Of a stretch of DNA of 64,000 bases, positions 44,007 to 53,353 are shown piece by piece (the stretch's first letter is position 1; each line of letters begins with the position of its first letter). The notes below the pieces were generated by a model. It searched no databases. It saw only the letters and a program-made list of their open reading frames with translations, and was not told where the DNA came from. Source of the DNA: Actinoalloteichus fjordicus (GTDB lineage Bacteria; Actinomycetota; Actinomycetes; Mycobacteriales; Pseudonocardiaceae); the NCBI RefSeq assembly GCF_001941625.1, contig NZ_CP016076.1, positions 5,564,001 to 5,628,000 of the forward strand, written 5' to 3'. The translations under genes were made by a program, and so were the position numbers.

Positions 44007-44894
44007 TCACCGAAGCTCGGTGCGCCAGCTCCGCTTCGCCCGCCAGCCGAGCAGTCGCTCGGCCTTGGCACTGTCGAAGGCCGGGCTCGACCCGGTCAGC
44101 CCCGCCGCCTGCGCGGCGGGCACCCCGGCGTGCTCGACGAGCAGCTCGGCCAGCGGCTCCCTCGCCATGGCGTCCGGTGCCCCGACGAAGAAGACCTCAC
44201 CCGGCGGGATGTCTTTGGCCCTGCCCAGCAACGCGGCGACGAAGTCGCCTGCGTCTCGGGCGTCGAGATAGTTGAAGAGGGACACGGCGGCCAGTTCGGG
44301 CCGATCGAGTCGATCGAGGATCGTGTCCCCGGTCTGGGTCGGCGCCCCGTCCCACTCCTCCGGCGAGACCACGAAGCACGGACGGAACGCGTGGCAGGCG
44401 ATCCGGTCCGGCCAGCGGCGTGCGAAGGCCTGGATCGTCTCCTCCGCGACGACCTTGGACAGCCCGTACGCGTGCCACGGCCGCGTCGGGTGTGCCTCGT
44501 CCAGCGGCAGGTAGTCCGCCTGCCAGCCTGCCGGATTCCCGTAGCCGATCACGGTGGGGCTGCTGGCGGCGAGCACCGTGCCGACGCCGAGATCCGTCGC
44601 CGCCTGGCAGACGTTGAAGACCATCTGCGTGTTGGTGCGAAAGGTCGCCACGTCGGTGCGCAGGAACGGCACGGGCACCGCCGCGAGGTGCACGATCGCG
44701 TCCGGCCGGTAGCGGCCGACGACGCTGTAGCACTCGCCGGTGTCGAGCAGGTCCACCGCGAAGGACTCGTAGGGGACCTGCCCGGCAGGCGGACGGACGA
44801 GGTCGACGCAGACGGGCTCATGGCCTGCTTCGGCCAGCGCCGCCAGGACACTGCGCCCCAGCCTGCCGCTGCCTCCGGTGACGAGCACCCGCAC
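44007..44894 (-). CDS. NAD-dependent epimerase/dehydratase, uronate dehydrogenase-like
   Basis: The 295-residue extended short-chain dehydrogenase has the NAD motif VTGGSGRLG (5-13). Ser111-Ser112 and Tyr133-x3-Lys137 (AYGLSK) form the catalytic set. The size and place in the operon, upstream of an enolase-superfamily enzyme and a KdgD-like enzyme, fit uronate dehydrogenase, which oxidises galacturonate or glucuronate to the aldarolactone. A UDP-sugar epimerase role is less likely in this context. Confidence 0.82.
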   Translation of the reverse strand: MRVLVTGGSGRLGRSVLAALAEAGHEPVCVDLVRPPAGQVPYESFAVDLLDTGECYSVVGRYRPDAIVHLAAVPVPFLRTDVATFRTNTQMVFNVCQAATDLGVGTVLAASSPTVIGYGNPAGWQADYLPLDEAHPTRPWHAYGLSKVVAEETIQAFARRWPDRIACHAFRPCFVVSPEEWDGAPTQTGDTILDRLDRPELAAVSLFNYLDARDAGDFVAALLGRAKDIPPGEVFFVGAPDAMAREPLAELLVEHAGVPAAQAAGLTGSSPAFDSAKAERLLGWRAKRSWRTELR

Positions 44895-44942
44895 TGGTCG
44901 ACCTCCTGATCTCGTGGCTGACGAAACGGACCGGTCAGCCCG

Positions 44943-46094
44943 TCACGTCGTGATGGGCTCGATGGCGACGCGACTGCCGATGCGCGAGGACTCCAGGCCC
45001 GCCTCGGCGAGTTGCACGCCCCTGGCTCCGGCGAGGAAGTCGTACGGGAACGGCGCGTCCTCGCAGACGTGGCGGACGAACATCTCCCACTGCACGCGGA
45101 ATCCATTGTCCTGCTCGCCGTTGTCCGGCACGACCTGCCACTGATCGCGGAACTGCTCCGACTGCGCGACGTCCGGGTCCCACACCGGCATCGGCGTGGC
45201 CGAGCGATGCTGCACCCGACAGGAACGCAGTCCCGCGACGGCGCTGCCCTCGGTGCCGTCCACCTGGAACTCCACCAGCTCGTCGCGATTCACCCGGACC
45301 GACCACGAGGAGTTGATCTGGGCGATGATGCCGCCCGCGAGCTCGAAGATGCCGTAGGCCGAGTCGTCCGCGGTCGCCTCGTAGGCCTGGTTCTGCTCGT
45401 CCCAGCGCCGGTCGATGTGCGTGACCGCCTTGGCAGTGACCGCCTCGACCGTGCCGAACAGGTCCTCCAGCACGTAATGCCAGTGCGGGAACATGTCGAC
45501 GACGATGCCGCCGCCGTCCTCGGCGCGGTAGTTCCAGCTCGGTCGCTGCGCGCGCTGCCAGTCGCCCTCGAAGACCCAGTAGCCGAACTCGCCGCGCACC
45601 GACAGGATGCGGCCGAAGAAGCCGCCGTCGATCAGGCGCTTGAGCTTCATCAGGCCCGGCAGGAAGAGCTTGTCCTGCACGACACCGGTCTTCACCCCTG
45701 CCTCGGCGGCCGTCCTGGCCAGGGCAACGGCCCCCGCCAGCGAGGTCGCGGTGGGCTTCTCGGTATAGACGTGCTTGCCCGCCTCGACCGCGCGACGCAC
45801 CGCCTCCTCTCGGGCACTGGTCACCTGCGCGTCGAAGTAGATCGACACGTCCTCGGCGGCCAGGGCCTCGCCGAGGTCGGTCGTCCACCGATCCAGCTGG
45901 TGCCGTCGGGCCAGTTCTCGGAGCTTCTGTTCGCTGCGACCGACGAGGATCGGCTCGGGCATGACCCGAGTCCCGTCGGACAGCGTGACGCCGCCCGCCT
46001 CGCGGATGGCGAGGATCGAGCGGAGCAGATGCTGGCGATAGCCCATCCGTCCCGTGATCCCGTTCATCGCGATACCCAGCACTTGACTGTCCAT
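44943..46094 (-). CDS. Gfo/Idh/MocA-family oxidoreductase
   Basis: The 383-residue NAD(P)-dependent sugar oxidoreductase has an N-terminal Rossmann domain (LGIAMNGITGRMGYRQH, then EKPTATSLAGAVAL carrying the EKP motif) and a C-terminal substrate domain. The latter contains GGGIVVDMFPHWHYVLEDLFG. It is the first gene of the minus-strand catabolic operon, and a perfect LacI-type operator (46115-46128) lies in front of it. It may act on an unsaturated or oligomeric uronide released from pectin; the substrate is not known. Confidence 0.88.
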   Translation of the reverse strand: MDSQVLGIAMNGITGRMGYRQHLLRSILAIREAGGVTLSDGTRVMPEPILVGRSEQKLRELARRHQLDRWTTDLGEALAAEDVSIYFDAQVTSAREEAVRRAVEAGKHVYTEKPTATSLAGAVALARTAAEAGVKTGVVQDKLFLPGLMKLKRLIDGGFFGRILSVRGEFGYWVFEGDWQRAQRPSWNYRAEDGGGIVVDMFPHWHYVLEDLFGTVEAVTAKAVTHIDRRWDEQNQAYEATADDSAYGIFELAGGIIAQINSSWSVRVNRDELVEFQVDGTEGSAVAGLRSCRVQHRSATPMPVWDPDVAQSEQFRDQWQVVPDNGEQDNGFRVQWEMFVRHVCEDAPFPYDFLAGARGVQLAEAGLESSRIGSRVAIEPITT

Positions 46095-46114
46095 GCGTCC
46101 TTACCTCTCGACCA

Positions 46115-46128
46115 GGAAAGCGCTTTCC
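46115..46128. promoter_or_regulatory. LacI-type operator before the uronate operon
   Basis: GGAAAGCGCTTTCC is a perfect 14-bp palindrome 20 bp upstream of the Gfo/Idh start codon on the minus strand. Confidence 0.8.
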
Positions 46129-46232
46129 ACCGTAACCTGTGCGCGGCCGTGCGCCAAGCCCCTAGTTCACAGCCGCTCGGCAGGCCCGTCACCAGCGCTG
46201 ACGTTTGAGTTCGTCCGGTTTCGGCCGTGTGA

Positions 46233-46277
46233 TTGACACCACCGGAGATGACGCCTACTTTTCGGTAAACGCTTTCC
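46233..46277 (+). promoter_or_regulatory. Promoter and LacI-type operator of the importer operon
   Basis: TTGACA (46233-46238), exactly 17 bp, then TACTTT (46256-46261) form a strong promoter. The operator GGTAAACGCTTTCC (46264-46277) covers the expected start point. Confidence 0.82.
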
Positions 46278-46328
46278 AGTGAGTGCTCGGTCACCCTGGC
46301 CGGCACTGTCCAGATCAGGAGGCCCGGG

Positions 46329-47627
46329 ATGGGTGCGCAGAGACGCTCACCGTTACAACGGGGTAGATCTGTTTTGGCCCTGGCCATGGTGGCCGGGCTG
46401 GTGACGGCCTGCGGTGGTGCCGGCGGCGGAGACGCCGACGGCCAGGTAGAGCTTCGGTTCACCTGGTGGGGCAGCGACGACCGCGCCGAGATCACCGAGG
46501 AGGCGATCGCGTTGTTCGAGGAGCGGAATCCGAACATCACGGTCAACACCTCGTATGCGGCGTTCTCGGGGTACTTCGAGCGGTTGGCGACCGAGGTCGC
46601 GGGCAACAACGCGCCGGACGTGATCCAGATGGACTACGCGTATCTGCGGGAGTACGGGGATCGGGGCGTCCTTGCCGATCTCCACGAGTTCGACGAGGAT
46701 CAACTGGGCACCGAGGGCATCACGCCGTTGCTGGCGCGTTCCGGTGAGATCGACGGCAGGATGTACGCGCTGCCGATGGCGCAGAACACCCATGCGTGGG
46801 CGTACGACGAACAGGCCTGGACGGAGTCCGGGGTGCCGCTGCCCGAGGCGGGCTGGACGTGGGAGGACCTGCTGAGCAGCAGCCAGGCTCTGACCGAGTC
46901 CACCGACGGCGAGCGCTACGGGACCACCGACTTCGGCTGGTCCTGGGAGACCTTCCAGGTCTGGCTCCGCCAACAGGACAAAGACCTCTATACCGACGCA
47001 GGCGAGATCGACTTCGACCGCGAGGACCTCACCACCTATCTGGAACTCCTCGAGGAGTTCCGCACCACCGAAGCCGCCACCCCGGCCAACATCACCTCCG
47101 AGATCGACGGCGCCGTGGAGAACTCGCCGCTGGCCAGGGGCTCGGCCTTCGCCGACTTCACCTGGGACAGCACGGCGGTCAGCTTCTCCTCCGTGCTGCC
47201 GGACGGCGTCGGCCTCGCACCGATGCCGCGCATCGAGGGCAGTGACCGGGTGGGCCAGTTCGCCAAGCCGGGCATGCTGATCAGCATCGCGGCGAACAGC
47301 GAGCATCCCGAGGAGTCGGCCGCCCTGGTCGACTTCCTGCTCAACGACGTCGACGCGGGCCTCATCCTCGGCACCTCGAGAGGCATGCCCGTCAACAACG
47401 ACGTCCGCGAAGCCGTCGGCGCCGAACTCGAAGGACCCGACCAACTCGTCTACGACTACGAGGAAGCCCTCGCCGACGAACTCGAAGAACCCCCGTCCGC
47501 ACCACCGCCGGGCAACAGCGCACTTAAACGAGAATGGCAGCGCCTCAACTCGGTGATCGGATTCGGACAACTGTCCATCGACGACGCAGTGGATCAGTTC
47601 CTAGAACGCGCTGAGCAAGAACTCTGA
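46329..47627 (+). CDS. Sugar ABC transporter substrate-binding lipoprotein
   Basis: The 432-residue extracellular solute-binding protein (family 1) is anchored by the lipid-modified Cys28 (LVTACGG). The mature protein has the usual two-lobe pattern: FTWWGSDDRAEITEEAIALFE, NAPDVIQMDYAYLREY, GWTWEDLLSSSQ and HPEESAALVDFLLNDVDAG. It opens the importer operon with two permeases, a DUF624 protein and an oxidoreductase. A stable hairpin separates it from the permeases and may raise its relative expression. The likely cargo is an oligosaccharide from pectin or rhamnogalacturonan. Confidence 0.93.
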   Translation: MGAQRRSPLQRGRSVLALAMVAGLVTACGGAGGGDADGQVELRFTWWGSDDRAEITEEAIALFEERNPNITVNTSYAAFSGYFERLATEVAGNNAPDVIQMDYAYLREYGDRGVLADLHEFDEDQLGTEGITPLLARSGEIDGRMYALPMAQNTHAWAYDEQAWTESGVPLPEAGWTWEDLLSSSQALTESTDGERYGTTDFGWSWETFQVWLRQQDKDLYTDAGEIDFDREDLTTYLELLEEFRTTEAATPANITSEIDGAVENSPLARGSAFADFTWDSTAVSFSSVLPDGVGLAPMPRIEGSDRVGQFAKPGMLISIAANSEHPEESAALVDFLLNDVDAGLILGTSRGMPVNNDVREAVGAELEGPDQLVYDYEEALADELEEPPSAPPPGNSALKREWQRLNSVIGFGQLSIDDAVDQFLERAEQEL

Positions 47628-47643
47628 GGAGAGTCCGTTGTGC

Positions 47644-47673
47644 GGGTGCGGCCGCCTGAGAACGGCCGCACCC
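47644..47673 (+). promoter_or_regulatory. Intercistronic hairpin between binding protein and permease genes
   Basis: A perfect 11-bp stem (GGGTGCGGCCG / CGGCCGCACCC) with an 8-base loop lies 17 bp after the stop. Such elements limit read-through or protect the upstream mRNA, giving more binding protein than permease. Confidence 0.75.
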
Positions 47674-47690
47674 CCAGGATAGGTAAGGTC

Positions 47691-48656
47691 ATGGTCGCGC
47701 AACAAGTCAACGAAGTGGCATCGCCGCAGCCCGGCAGGACTGGATCGGGCCGCGCCCGCAAGGGGTCGAAGAGCAAGGAGCAGACAGGCATCGCCTATCT
47801 GTTCCTGTCGCCGTGGATCGCGGGCGCCGTGCTGCTCACCATCGGTCCGATGGTGGCCTCGCTGTACCTGTCCTTCACGGACTACAACCTGTTCACCGCG
47901 CCCGAATGGGTCGGCCTGGACAACTACATCCGGCTGTTCACCCAGGACGACAGGTTCATGTCCTCGGTGGGGGTGACCTTCCAATACGTCTTCCTGTCGG
48001 CGCCGCTGAAGCTGGCGGCCGCACTGGGAGTCGCCCTGCTGCTCAACCGCCCGAGGAAGGGCCAGGGCTTCTACCGGTCCGCCTTCTATGCCCCGTCTCT
48101 GCTGGGTGCCAGCGTCGGCATCGCCCTGGTGTGGCGGTCGCTGTTCACCGACGACGGCGCGGTCGACTCGCTGCTGAGCTCCGTCGGCATCAACACCGGC
48201 GGCTGGATCAACCAGCCCGACTACGCGATGTACGTCATCGTCATCCTGGCGGTCTGGCAGTTCGGCGCGCCGATGGTCATCTTCCTGGCAGGCCTCAAGC
48301 AGATCCCGCAGGACCTCTACGACGCCGCCGCCGTGGACGGGGCGAGTACGTGGAAGACCTTCACCTCGGTGACGCTGCCGATGCTGTCCCCGGTGATCTT
48401 CTTCAACCTCGTGATGGAGATCATCCAGTCGTTCCAGTCGTTCACGGGCGCGTTCGTGGTCAGCAACGGCCAGGGCGGACCCGCCGACTCCACGCTCTTC
48501 TACACGCTGTACCTGTACCAGCGCGGATTCCAGGACTTCCAGATGGGCTACGCCTCGGCGATGGCCTGGCTGCTGCTCCTGACGATCGCGCTGTTCACCG
48601 GACTGGTCTTCAAGACATCCGGCCGGTGGGTGTTCTACGCCGGAGAGGACAAGTAG
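47691..48656 (+). CDS. Sugar ABC transporter permease 1
   Basis: The 321-residue MalF-type inner-membrane permease has six predicted helices and a cytosolic EAA loop (DLYDAAAVDGASTWKTFTSVTLPMLSP). The ATG at 47691 is chosen because the earlier GTG at 47640 would place the intercistronic hairpin inside the coding sequence and has no better ribosome binding site (AGGTAAGG precedes 47691). It abuts the second permease directly. Confidence 0.94.
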   Translation: MVAQQVNEVASPQPGRTGSGRARKGSKSKEQTGIAYLFLSPWIAGAVLLTIGPMVASLYLSFTDYNLFTAPEWVGLDNYIRLFTQDDRFMSSVGVTFQYVFLSAPLKLAAALGVALLLNRPRKGQGFYRSAFYAPSLLGASVGIALVWRSLFTDDGAVDSLLSSVGINTGGWINQPDYAMYVIVILAVWQFGAPMVIFLAGLKQIPQDLYDAAAVDGASTWKTFTSVTLPMLSPVIFFNLVMEIIQSFQSFTGAFVVSNGQGGPADSTLFYTLYLYQRGFQDFQMGYASAMAWLLLLTIALFTGLVFKTSGRWVFYAGEDK

Positions 48657-49562
48657 ATGAGTACTGCGACGCTCACCGCGCCGGAGGACCGGGGTCAGAC
48701 ACCCGTGACCTCGCCGAAGCGCAAGAAGCCCGGCCGGGTACGCACCGTCGCCTGGCATGCCGTGATCCTGGCGTTCATCGCCGTGCTGCTCTACCCGATC
48801 GCCTGGCTGCTCGGCGCCTCGTTCAAGCCCGCGAACGAGGTCATCACCAGTCTCGCGCTGCTGCCGGAGAGCCCGACCTGGCAGAACTTCGTCGACGCCG
48901 TGGCGGGCATCGGCGGCACCAGCTTCGGCACGTTCCTGTACAACTCGCTGTTCATCGCGGGCGGCTCGGTCATCGGCAACGTGGTCTCCTGCGTGCTGGC
49001 CGCCTACGCCTTCGCCCGGCTGCGCTTCAAGCTGAGCAAGCTGATGTTCGGCTTCATGCTGATGACGCTCATGCTGCCCCACCACGTGGTGCTGATCCCG
49101 CAGTACATCATCTTCCAGAACATGGGCATGGTCGACACGTTCTGGCCGTTGATCCTGCCGAAGTTCCTGGCCACCGAGGCGTTCTTCGTCTTCCTGATGA
49201 TCCAGTTCATGCGTGGCCTGCCCCGCGAACTGGACGAGGCGGCGACGATCGACGGCTGCGGCCCGCTGCGGCTGTTCTACTACATCATCCTGCCGCTGGC
49301 CCGGCCCGCGCTGATCACCACGGCGATCTTCACGTTCATCTGGACCTGGAACGACTTCTTCAGCCAGTTGATCTACCTGAGCAGCCCTTCGAACTACACG
49401 CTGCCGCTGGCGCTGCGGTTGTTCATCGACCAGACCAGCGTCTCGGCCTACGGCCCGATGTTCGCCATGTCGGTGCTGACTCTGGTGCCGATCGCGCTGT
49501 TCTTCTTCGCCTTCCAGCGCTACCTGGTCCAGGGCCTGGCGACCTCCGGACTGAAGGGCTGA
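48657..49562 (+). CDS. Sugar ABC transporter permease 2
   Basis: The 301-residue MalG-type permease has a long first helix (VAWHAVILAFIAVLLYPIAWLLG) and an EAA loop (ELDEAATIDGCGPLRLFYYIILPLARP). Its ATG follows the stop of permease 1 with no gap. Together they form the channel of the importer. No ATP-binding subunit is encoded in the window, so a shared MsiK/MsmX-type ATPase elsewhere is expected. Confidence 0.94.
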   Translation: MSTATLTAPEDRGQTPVTSPKRKKPGRVRTVAWHAVILAFIAVLLYPIAWLLGASFKPANEVITSLALLPESPTWQNFVDAVAGIGGTSFGTFLYNSLFIAGGSVIGNVVSCVLAAYAFARLRFKLSKLMFGFMLMTLMLPHHVVLIPQYIIFQNMGMVDTFWPLILPKFLATEAFFVFLMIQFMRGLPRELDEAATIDGCGPLRLFYYIILPLARPALITTAIFTFIWTWNDFFSQLIYLSSPSNYTLPLALRLFIDQTSVSAYGPMFAMSVLTLVPIALFFFAFQRYLVQGLATSGLKG

Positions 49563-49564
49563 TC

Positions 49565-50152
49565 ATGGCCTCCGTGACCACGGGTGGGCGAGCCGGGATC
49601 TTCGGCGGACGGTTCGTGCTGTTCGCCGACGTCCTCTACCTCGGTGTACTGGTGTTCCTCGCTTCCCTGCCCGTGGTCACCGCCTTCGCCGCGGTGACCG
49701 CCGGGTCCGGCCTGCTGCGCGACCGGATCCGCCAGGACAGCACCTTCACCATCGGCCAGTACTTCCGGCGGGTGGGCGAGGTCGTCCGGGCGCAGAAGGC
49801 CGTGCTGCTGGCCCCGCCTGCGGTGCTCGTCGTGGTCCTGCTGAACACGCTCGCCCTGGCGGCGGGCATGCCGGGAGCCGAGTTCTACCGGCCGTTGCTG
49901 CTGGGCATCGCCGCGATCGGGGCGGTGGTCGGCCTCCGGGCGGCCCTGGTCTGGTCCGAGGGGTCGAGCTGGACCACCGCGCTGCGGGACGGCGCGACGA
50001 CCTCGCTGCGCGATCCGGGCGGCAGCGCGCTGCTGGTGGGCGCGCTGGTGGCGGCGATCGTGATCATCGGACAGACCTGGTTGATGCTGCCGTTGGTGAC
50101 CGGCATGGTGCTGTTCGCCTCGGTGGCCGTGTCCCTACGGGAGCGGACGTGA
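49565..50152 (+). CDS. YesL-like (DUF624) membrane protein
   Basis: The 195-residue polytopic membrane protein has about five hydrophobic stretches. The segments VLYLGVLVFLASLPVVTAFAA and AALVWSEGSSWTTALRDG fit DUF624/YesL. In Bacillus subtilis, yesL heads the rhamnogalacturonan utilisation cluster with the YesOPQ importer, and the same combination occurs here. Its molecular role is unknown. It overlaps the next gene by GTGA. Confidence 0.8.
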   Translation: MASVTTGGRAGIFGGRFVLFADVLYLGVLVFLASLPVVTAFAAVTAGSGLLRDRIRQDSTFTIGQYFRRVGEVVRAQKAVLLAPPAVLVVVLLNTLALAAGMPGAEFYRPLLLGIAAIGAVVGLRAALVWSEGSSWTTALRDGATTSLRDPGGSALLVGALVAAIVIIGQTWLMLPLVTGMVLFASVAVSLRERT

Positions 50153-51300
50153 ACGGCAAGACGGTGACGGTCCTCCAGGTCGGTGCGCACGGCTACGGCC
50201 GGGTGCACCTGGACCACCAGATCGAGCTGGCCGAGCAGGGCGTCGTGCGCGTCGTCGGCGTCGCCGACCCGAGGCCGCCGGACCCCGAGCTGATCAAACG
50301 ACTCGGCAGGCCGGAGGTGGCGGACTCGCCGACCACGCTGTTGGCGAAGCACTCCCCCGACGTCGTGGTGATCGCCACTCCGATCCACACGCACGTCCCG
50401 CTGGCCGTGCAGGCGATGCGGGCCGGTTCGCATGTCCTGGTGGAGAAACCGCCGACCGCCACGCTCGCCGAGTTCGAGGAACTGCTCTCCGTCGCGACGG
50501 AGACGGGCCGCAGCTGCCAGATCGGCTTCCAGAGCCTGGGCTCCACCGCGCTGGATCGCGCCCGCGAGCTGATCGCCGACGGCAGCATCGGCGAGCTGCG
50601 CGGCGTCGGCGGCGCGGGAACCTGGATTCGAGACGCCGCCTACTACGCCCGCTCCGCGTGGGCGGGCAGGCTGGTGCTCGACGGCGTCGCCGTCACCGAC
50701 GGCGCGTTGACCAACCCCTTCGCCCATGCCGTGGCCTCCGCGCTGCGGATCGTGGGCGCCGAGGAACGCGGCAGCCTCCGATCGATCGAGGTCGAACGGT
50801 TTCGGTCCCGCGCGATCGAGACCGACGACACCGCGTGCGTGCGAGTGGTGACCTCGACCGGAGTGCCGGTGACCATCGCCGTCACCCTGTCGGCGGCCAC
50901 CAGCCGGGACCCGGTCCTGACGCTGCACGGCAGTCGGGGCATCGTGCGACTCTGGTACACCCGTGACGAGCTGCGGCTGGAGATCGACGGTGTCGAGCAG
51001 GAGAGCGGCAGCTGGCCGAGGTCCAGCCTGCTGCGCAATCTGGCGGAGCACGTCGCCGACCCCTCGGTGGAGCTGCTCTCGCCCGCGACGCGCTGTCACT
51101 CGTTCATGTCGGTCCTGGAGGCGATCCGGCTCGACGGACCGGCGGCGGCACTGTCGCCCGAGCACTACCAGATGATCGGGGAGGGCACCGCTGCGCACCC
51201 GGTCGTCACCGGCGTCGACGACGCGGTGTTCGCCAGTGCGGAGCGGCTCGCGCTGTTCTCCGAGCTGGATCTGCCCTGGGGTGCGAAGCGGCCGGGCTGA
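50149..51300 (+). CDS. Gfo/Idh/MocA-family oxidoreductase
   Basis: The 383-residue sugar oxidoreductase has an N-terminal Rossmann fold (VTVLQVGAHGYGRVHLDHQI), a DVVVIATPIHTHVPLAVQAMRAGSHVLVEKPPTA segment with the EKP motif, and a C-terminal beta-sheet domain. It is the last gene of the importer operon, coupled to the DUF624 gene by a GTGA overlap. It probably handles the imported sugar, perhaps oxidising or reducing an oligosaccharide end. It is not closely similar to the Gfo/Idh protein at 44943. Confidence 0.88.
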   Translation: MNGKTVTVLQVGAHGYGRVHLDHQIELAEQGVVRVVGVADPRPPDPELIKRLGRPEVADSPTTLLAKHSPDVVVIATPIHTHVPLAVQAMRAGSHVLVEKPPTATLAEFEELLSVATETGRSCQIGFQSLGSTALDRARELIADGSIGELRGVGGAGTWIRDAAYYARSAWAGRLVLDGVAVTDGALTNPFAHAVASALRIVGAEERGSLRSIEVERFRSRAIETDDTACVRVVTSTGVPVTIAVTLSAATSRDPVLTLHGSRGIVRLWYTRDELRLEIDGVEQESGSWPRSSLLRNLAEHVADPSVELLSPATRCHSFMSVLEAIRLDGPAAALSPEHYQMIGEGTAAHPVVTGVDDAVFASAERLALFSELDLPWGAKRPG

Positions 51301-51577
51301 CACCGGCGGGCTGAGGCAGCCGGGCTGAGGCAGGCCTGCTCGCTCATGGCGCCCGGCCCTGCTGCTCCGCCGGTCGGCCACGATCGGCGATGCGCACGCC
51401 GAGTCCGGCGCGACCAAGTCCCGCGCAGCCGAACTCCCAGCCCTGCCCTGTCGAGGCGCCCTGCCCCGTCGACGCGGCGTCCGTCCCGCGAGGACAGCAC
51501 GGACGCCACGTCGACCGAGGACGACCAGGGCTCGGCTCACGGCGCTGCCGCGTTCCCGCAGCCCTGGTCAGCGGACC

Positions 51578-52963
51578 TCAGCGCAGCCGACCCGAACCCG
51601 CCTTGGCACCGACCAGACCGGGCACCGAACGGGCCGGATCGATCCTGGTGTGCAGGGTGGGCGTCCAGCCGACGTCGGCGGAGAACTCACTGTCGTAGGC
51701 CTCGTTGTGCGCGGCACGCAGATCGACCAGGCGGCGCCCCTGCTCGTCGGCGACCAGATCGCCCGCACTGTGCACGGTGGTGCCGCCCCAGTCGTAGAGG
51801 ACGTCCGAGGACGGGACGCCGGTCAGCCGGAAGAAGTTCTGCTCCGATCGGATCGCAGACTCGACGCCGACGCCGAGGCTGTACTCATAGCCCTCGCCCG
51901 CTCGGATCACGTAATGGTTGTTGTAGAGGTGCACCTGTCCGAACCGGACCCTCGGCGCACGTTGCAGGATGCCGTCGAAGACGTTGTGGTGCAGCGTGAC
52001 GCGGAGCCGACCTCGATCGGTGAACCGAGTGTTCGACGAGCCGATCAGCATCGTCTTGTCGTGGTCCCGGAACACGTTCCACGACACCGTGACCAGGTCG
52101 GAGCCGTTGGTGATGTCGGCGAGTCCGTCATGGACCTGGTAGGGCACGCCGAAGTAGTCGGGCTGGGCGCTGTCGGGGTAGCGACCGTCGTGGAAGGTGT
52201 TGTGGTCGATCCACACGTGGGTCGTCTCGGTCAGCGAGATCGCGTCGTACTCCGAGTTCCACGCGCCGAGTTCGCCGTCGGTGGGGTCCCATTGCGGGAA
52301 GCAGTCGACCGGCGCCTCGAACTCGATGTTCCGGATGATCACGTTGTCGACGCCTGCCAGCCGCAGGCTCACGCCGCGCAGCTCGGCGCGACGGCCCAGG
52401 CCGATGATGGTCGTGTCGGAGGGGACGTCGAGGCGAATCCGGTGCGCCTGGGCGGCGGCCGATCGGACTCGTGCCTCTTCGAGCGGGCCGCTGGGGTCCT
52501 GATCCCCCCAGGTTTCCGGGTCGTAGGCCGCCAGGTAGCCGTCCAGGGTGTAACCGGGATCGGCGTCGTCGGCACAGGTCACCGCGGCGCCGTCGGCGTC
52601 GATGTTCGCGTCGACCACGCCGTCGATCTCGATGATGCTGGGCCTGCCCTCGCTCGCGCTCAGCGCCTCGGCCAGCTCGGCGTGATCGGAGACTCGATGG
52701 ACGTCGGCCCGGGCGGCCCTCGAGCCGCCGGTCGTGCCGCCGTCGGCGGCGGCCCAGCCGTCGCGAGCCGGGAGGACCTGTCGGGCGAGGCCGCGGGAAC
52801 CGCCCGCCGACTCCGGGGCCGCACCCGCACCGCCGCCCGCCCGTTCCGGCCCCGATGCCGGGGCCGCCCGTACAGGCTCGGCCCAGCCGGCGGGCTGGAC
52901 GGCGACCACGCCCGTTCCGGCGGCGAGCACCGCCGCGACGAGGATGCCGATCGATCTTCGCAT
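51578..52963 (-). CDS. Secreted pectate lyase, PL1 family (long form)
   Basis: The 461-residue protein has a signal peptide (MRRSIGILVAAVLAAG..., cleaved near residue 28), a Gly/Ala/Pro-rich linker (to about residue 75) and a PL1 parallel beta-helix. Catalytic-region motifs are TTIIGLG, NVIIRNIEF, DAISLTETTHVWIDHNTFHDG, DLVTVSWNVFRDHDKTMLIG (calcium and Lys) and HHNVFDGILQRAPRVRFGQVHLYNN (catalytic Arg). It would cleave polygalacturonate by beta-elimination. It is divergent from the second PL1 gene, with two LacI-type operators between them. Confidence 0.93.
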   Translation of the reverse strand: MRRSIGILVAAVLAAGTGVVAVQPAGWAEPVRAAPASGPERAGGGAGAAPESAGGSRGLARQVLPARDGWAAADGGTTGGSRAARADVHRVSDHAELAEALSASEGRPSIIEIDGVVDANIDADGAAVTCADDADPGYTLDGYLAAYDPETWGDQDPSGPLEEARVRSAAAQAHRIRLDVPSDTTIIGLGRRAELRGVSLRLAGVDNVIIRNIEFEAPVDCFPQWDPTDGELGAWNSEYDAISLTETTHVWIDHNTFHDGRYPDSAQPDYFGVPYQVHDGLADITNGSDLVTVSWNVFRDHDKTMLIGSSNTRFTDRGRLRVTLHHNVFDGILQRAPRVRFGQVHLYNNHYVIRAGEGYEYSLGVGVESAIRSEQNFFRLTGVPSSDVLYDWGGTTVHSAGDLVADEQGRRLVDLRAAHNEAYDSEFSADVGWTPTLHTRIDPARSVPGLVGAKAGSGRLR

Positions 52964-53174
52964 GTTCTGCTCTCCTACTCGTCGACCCGCCGATCGAATT
53001 TCTCGAGAAAAATCATCGAATCATTTCGACGATAAAACTCGACGATGAATTGACCGGCACCTTCCGCGTTTTCTCCAGGCCTGCCGTCGCGCCGGAGCGA
53101 GGCGACGTGAACTCGACGACGAAGAACGGCTCCACCCCGTCGGATCACTCCTTCATCCGGCTTGCCACAGCATG

Positions 53175-53188
53175 AGAAAGCGCTTTCC
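53175..53188. promoter_or_regulatory. LacI-type operator, left pectate lyase side
   Basis: AGAAAGCGCTTTCC, with a perfect 12-bp palindrome GAAAGCGCTTTC at 53176-53187. Confidence 0.78.
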
Positions 53189-53353
53189 ACACACGGTATT
53201 CCGCGTTGATGACCTGGTCAACACCTGACTACCCTGGTAGCTGACCGCTTCCCATCTGGACCGATCCGTCGTCGGCTACACCCGGCGGCCGCCCAAGTTG
53301 GACTATTCGGCGCATTGAGGCTTCTCGGCGGGCGGTGGTAGGAATGACACCAC

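Noticed and set aside
47640-47690. GTG at 47640 as permease start
   Set aside because: It would place a perfect hairpin within the first codons. The ATG at 47691 has a better ribosome binding site and gives a normal N-terminus.
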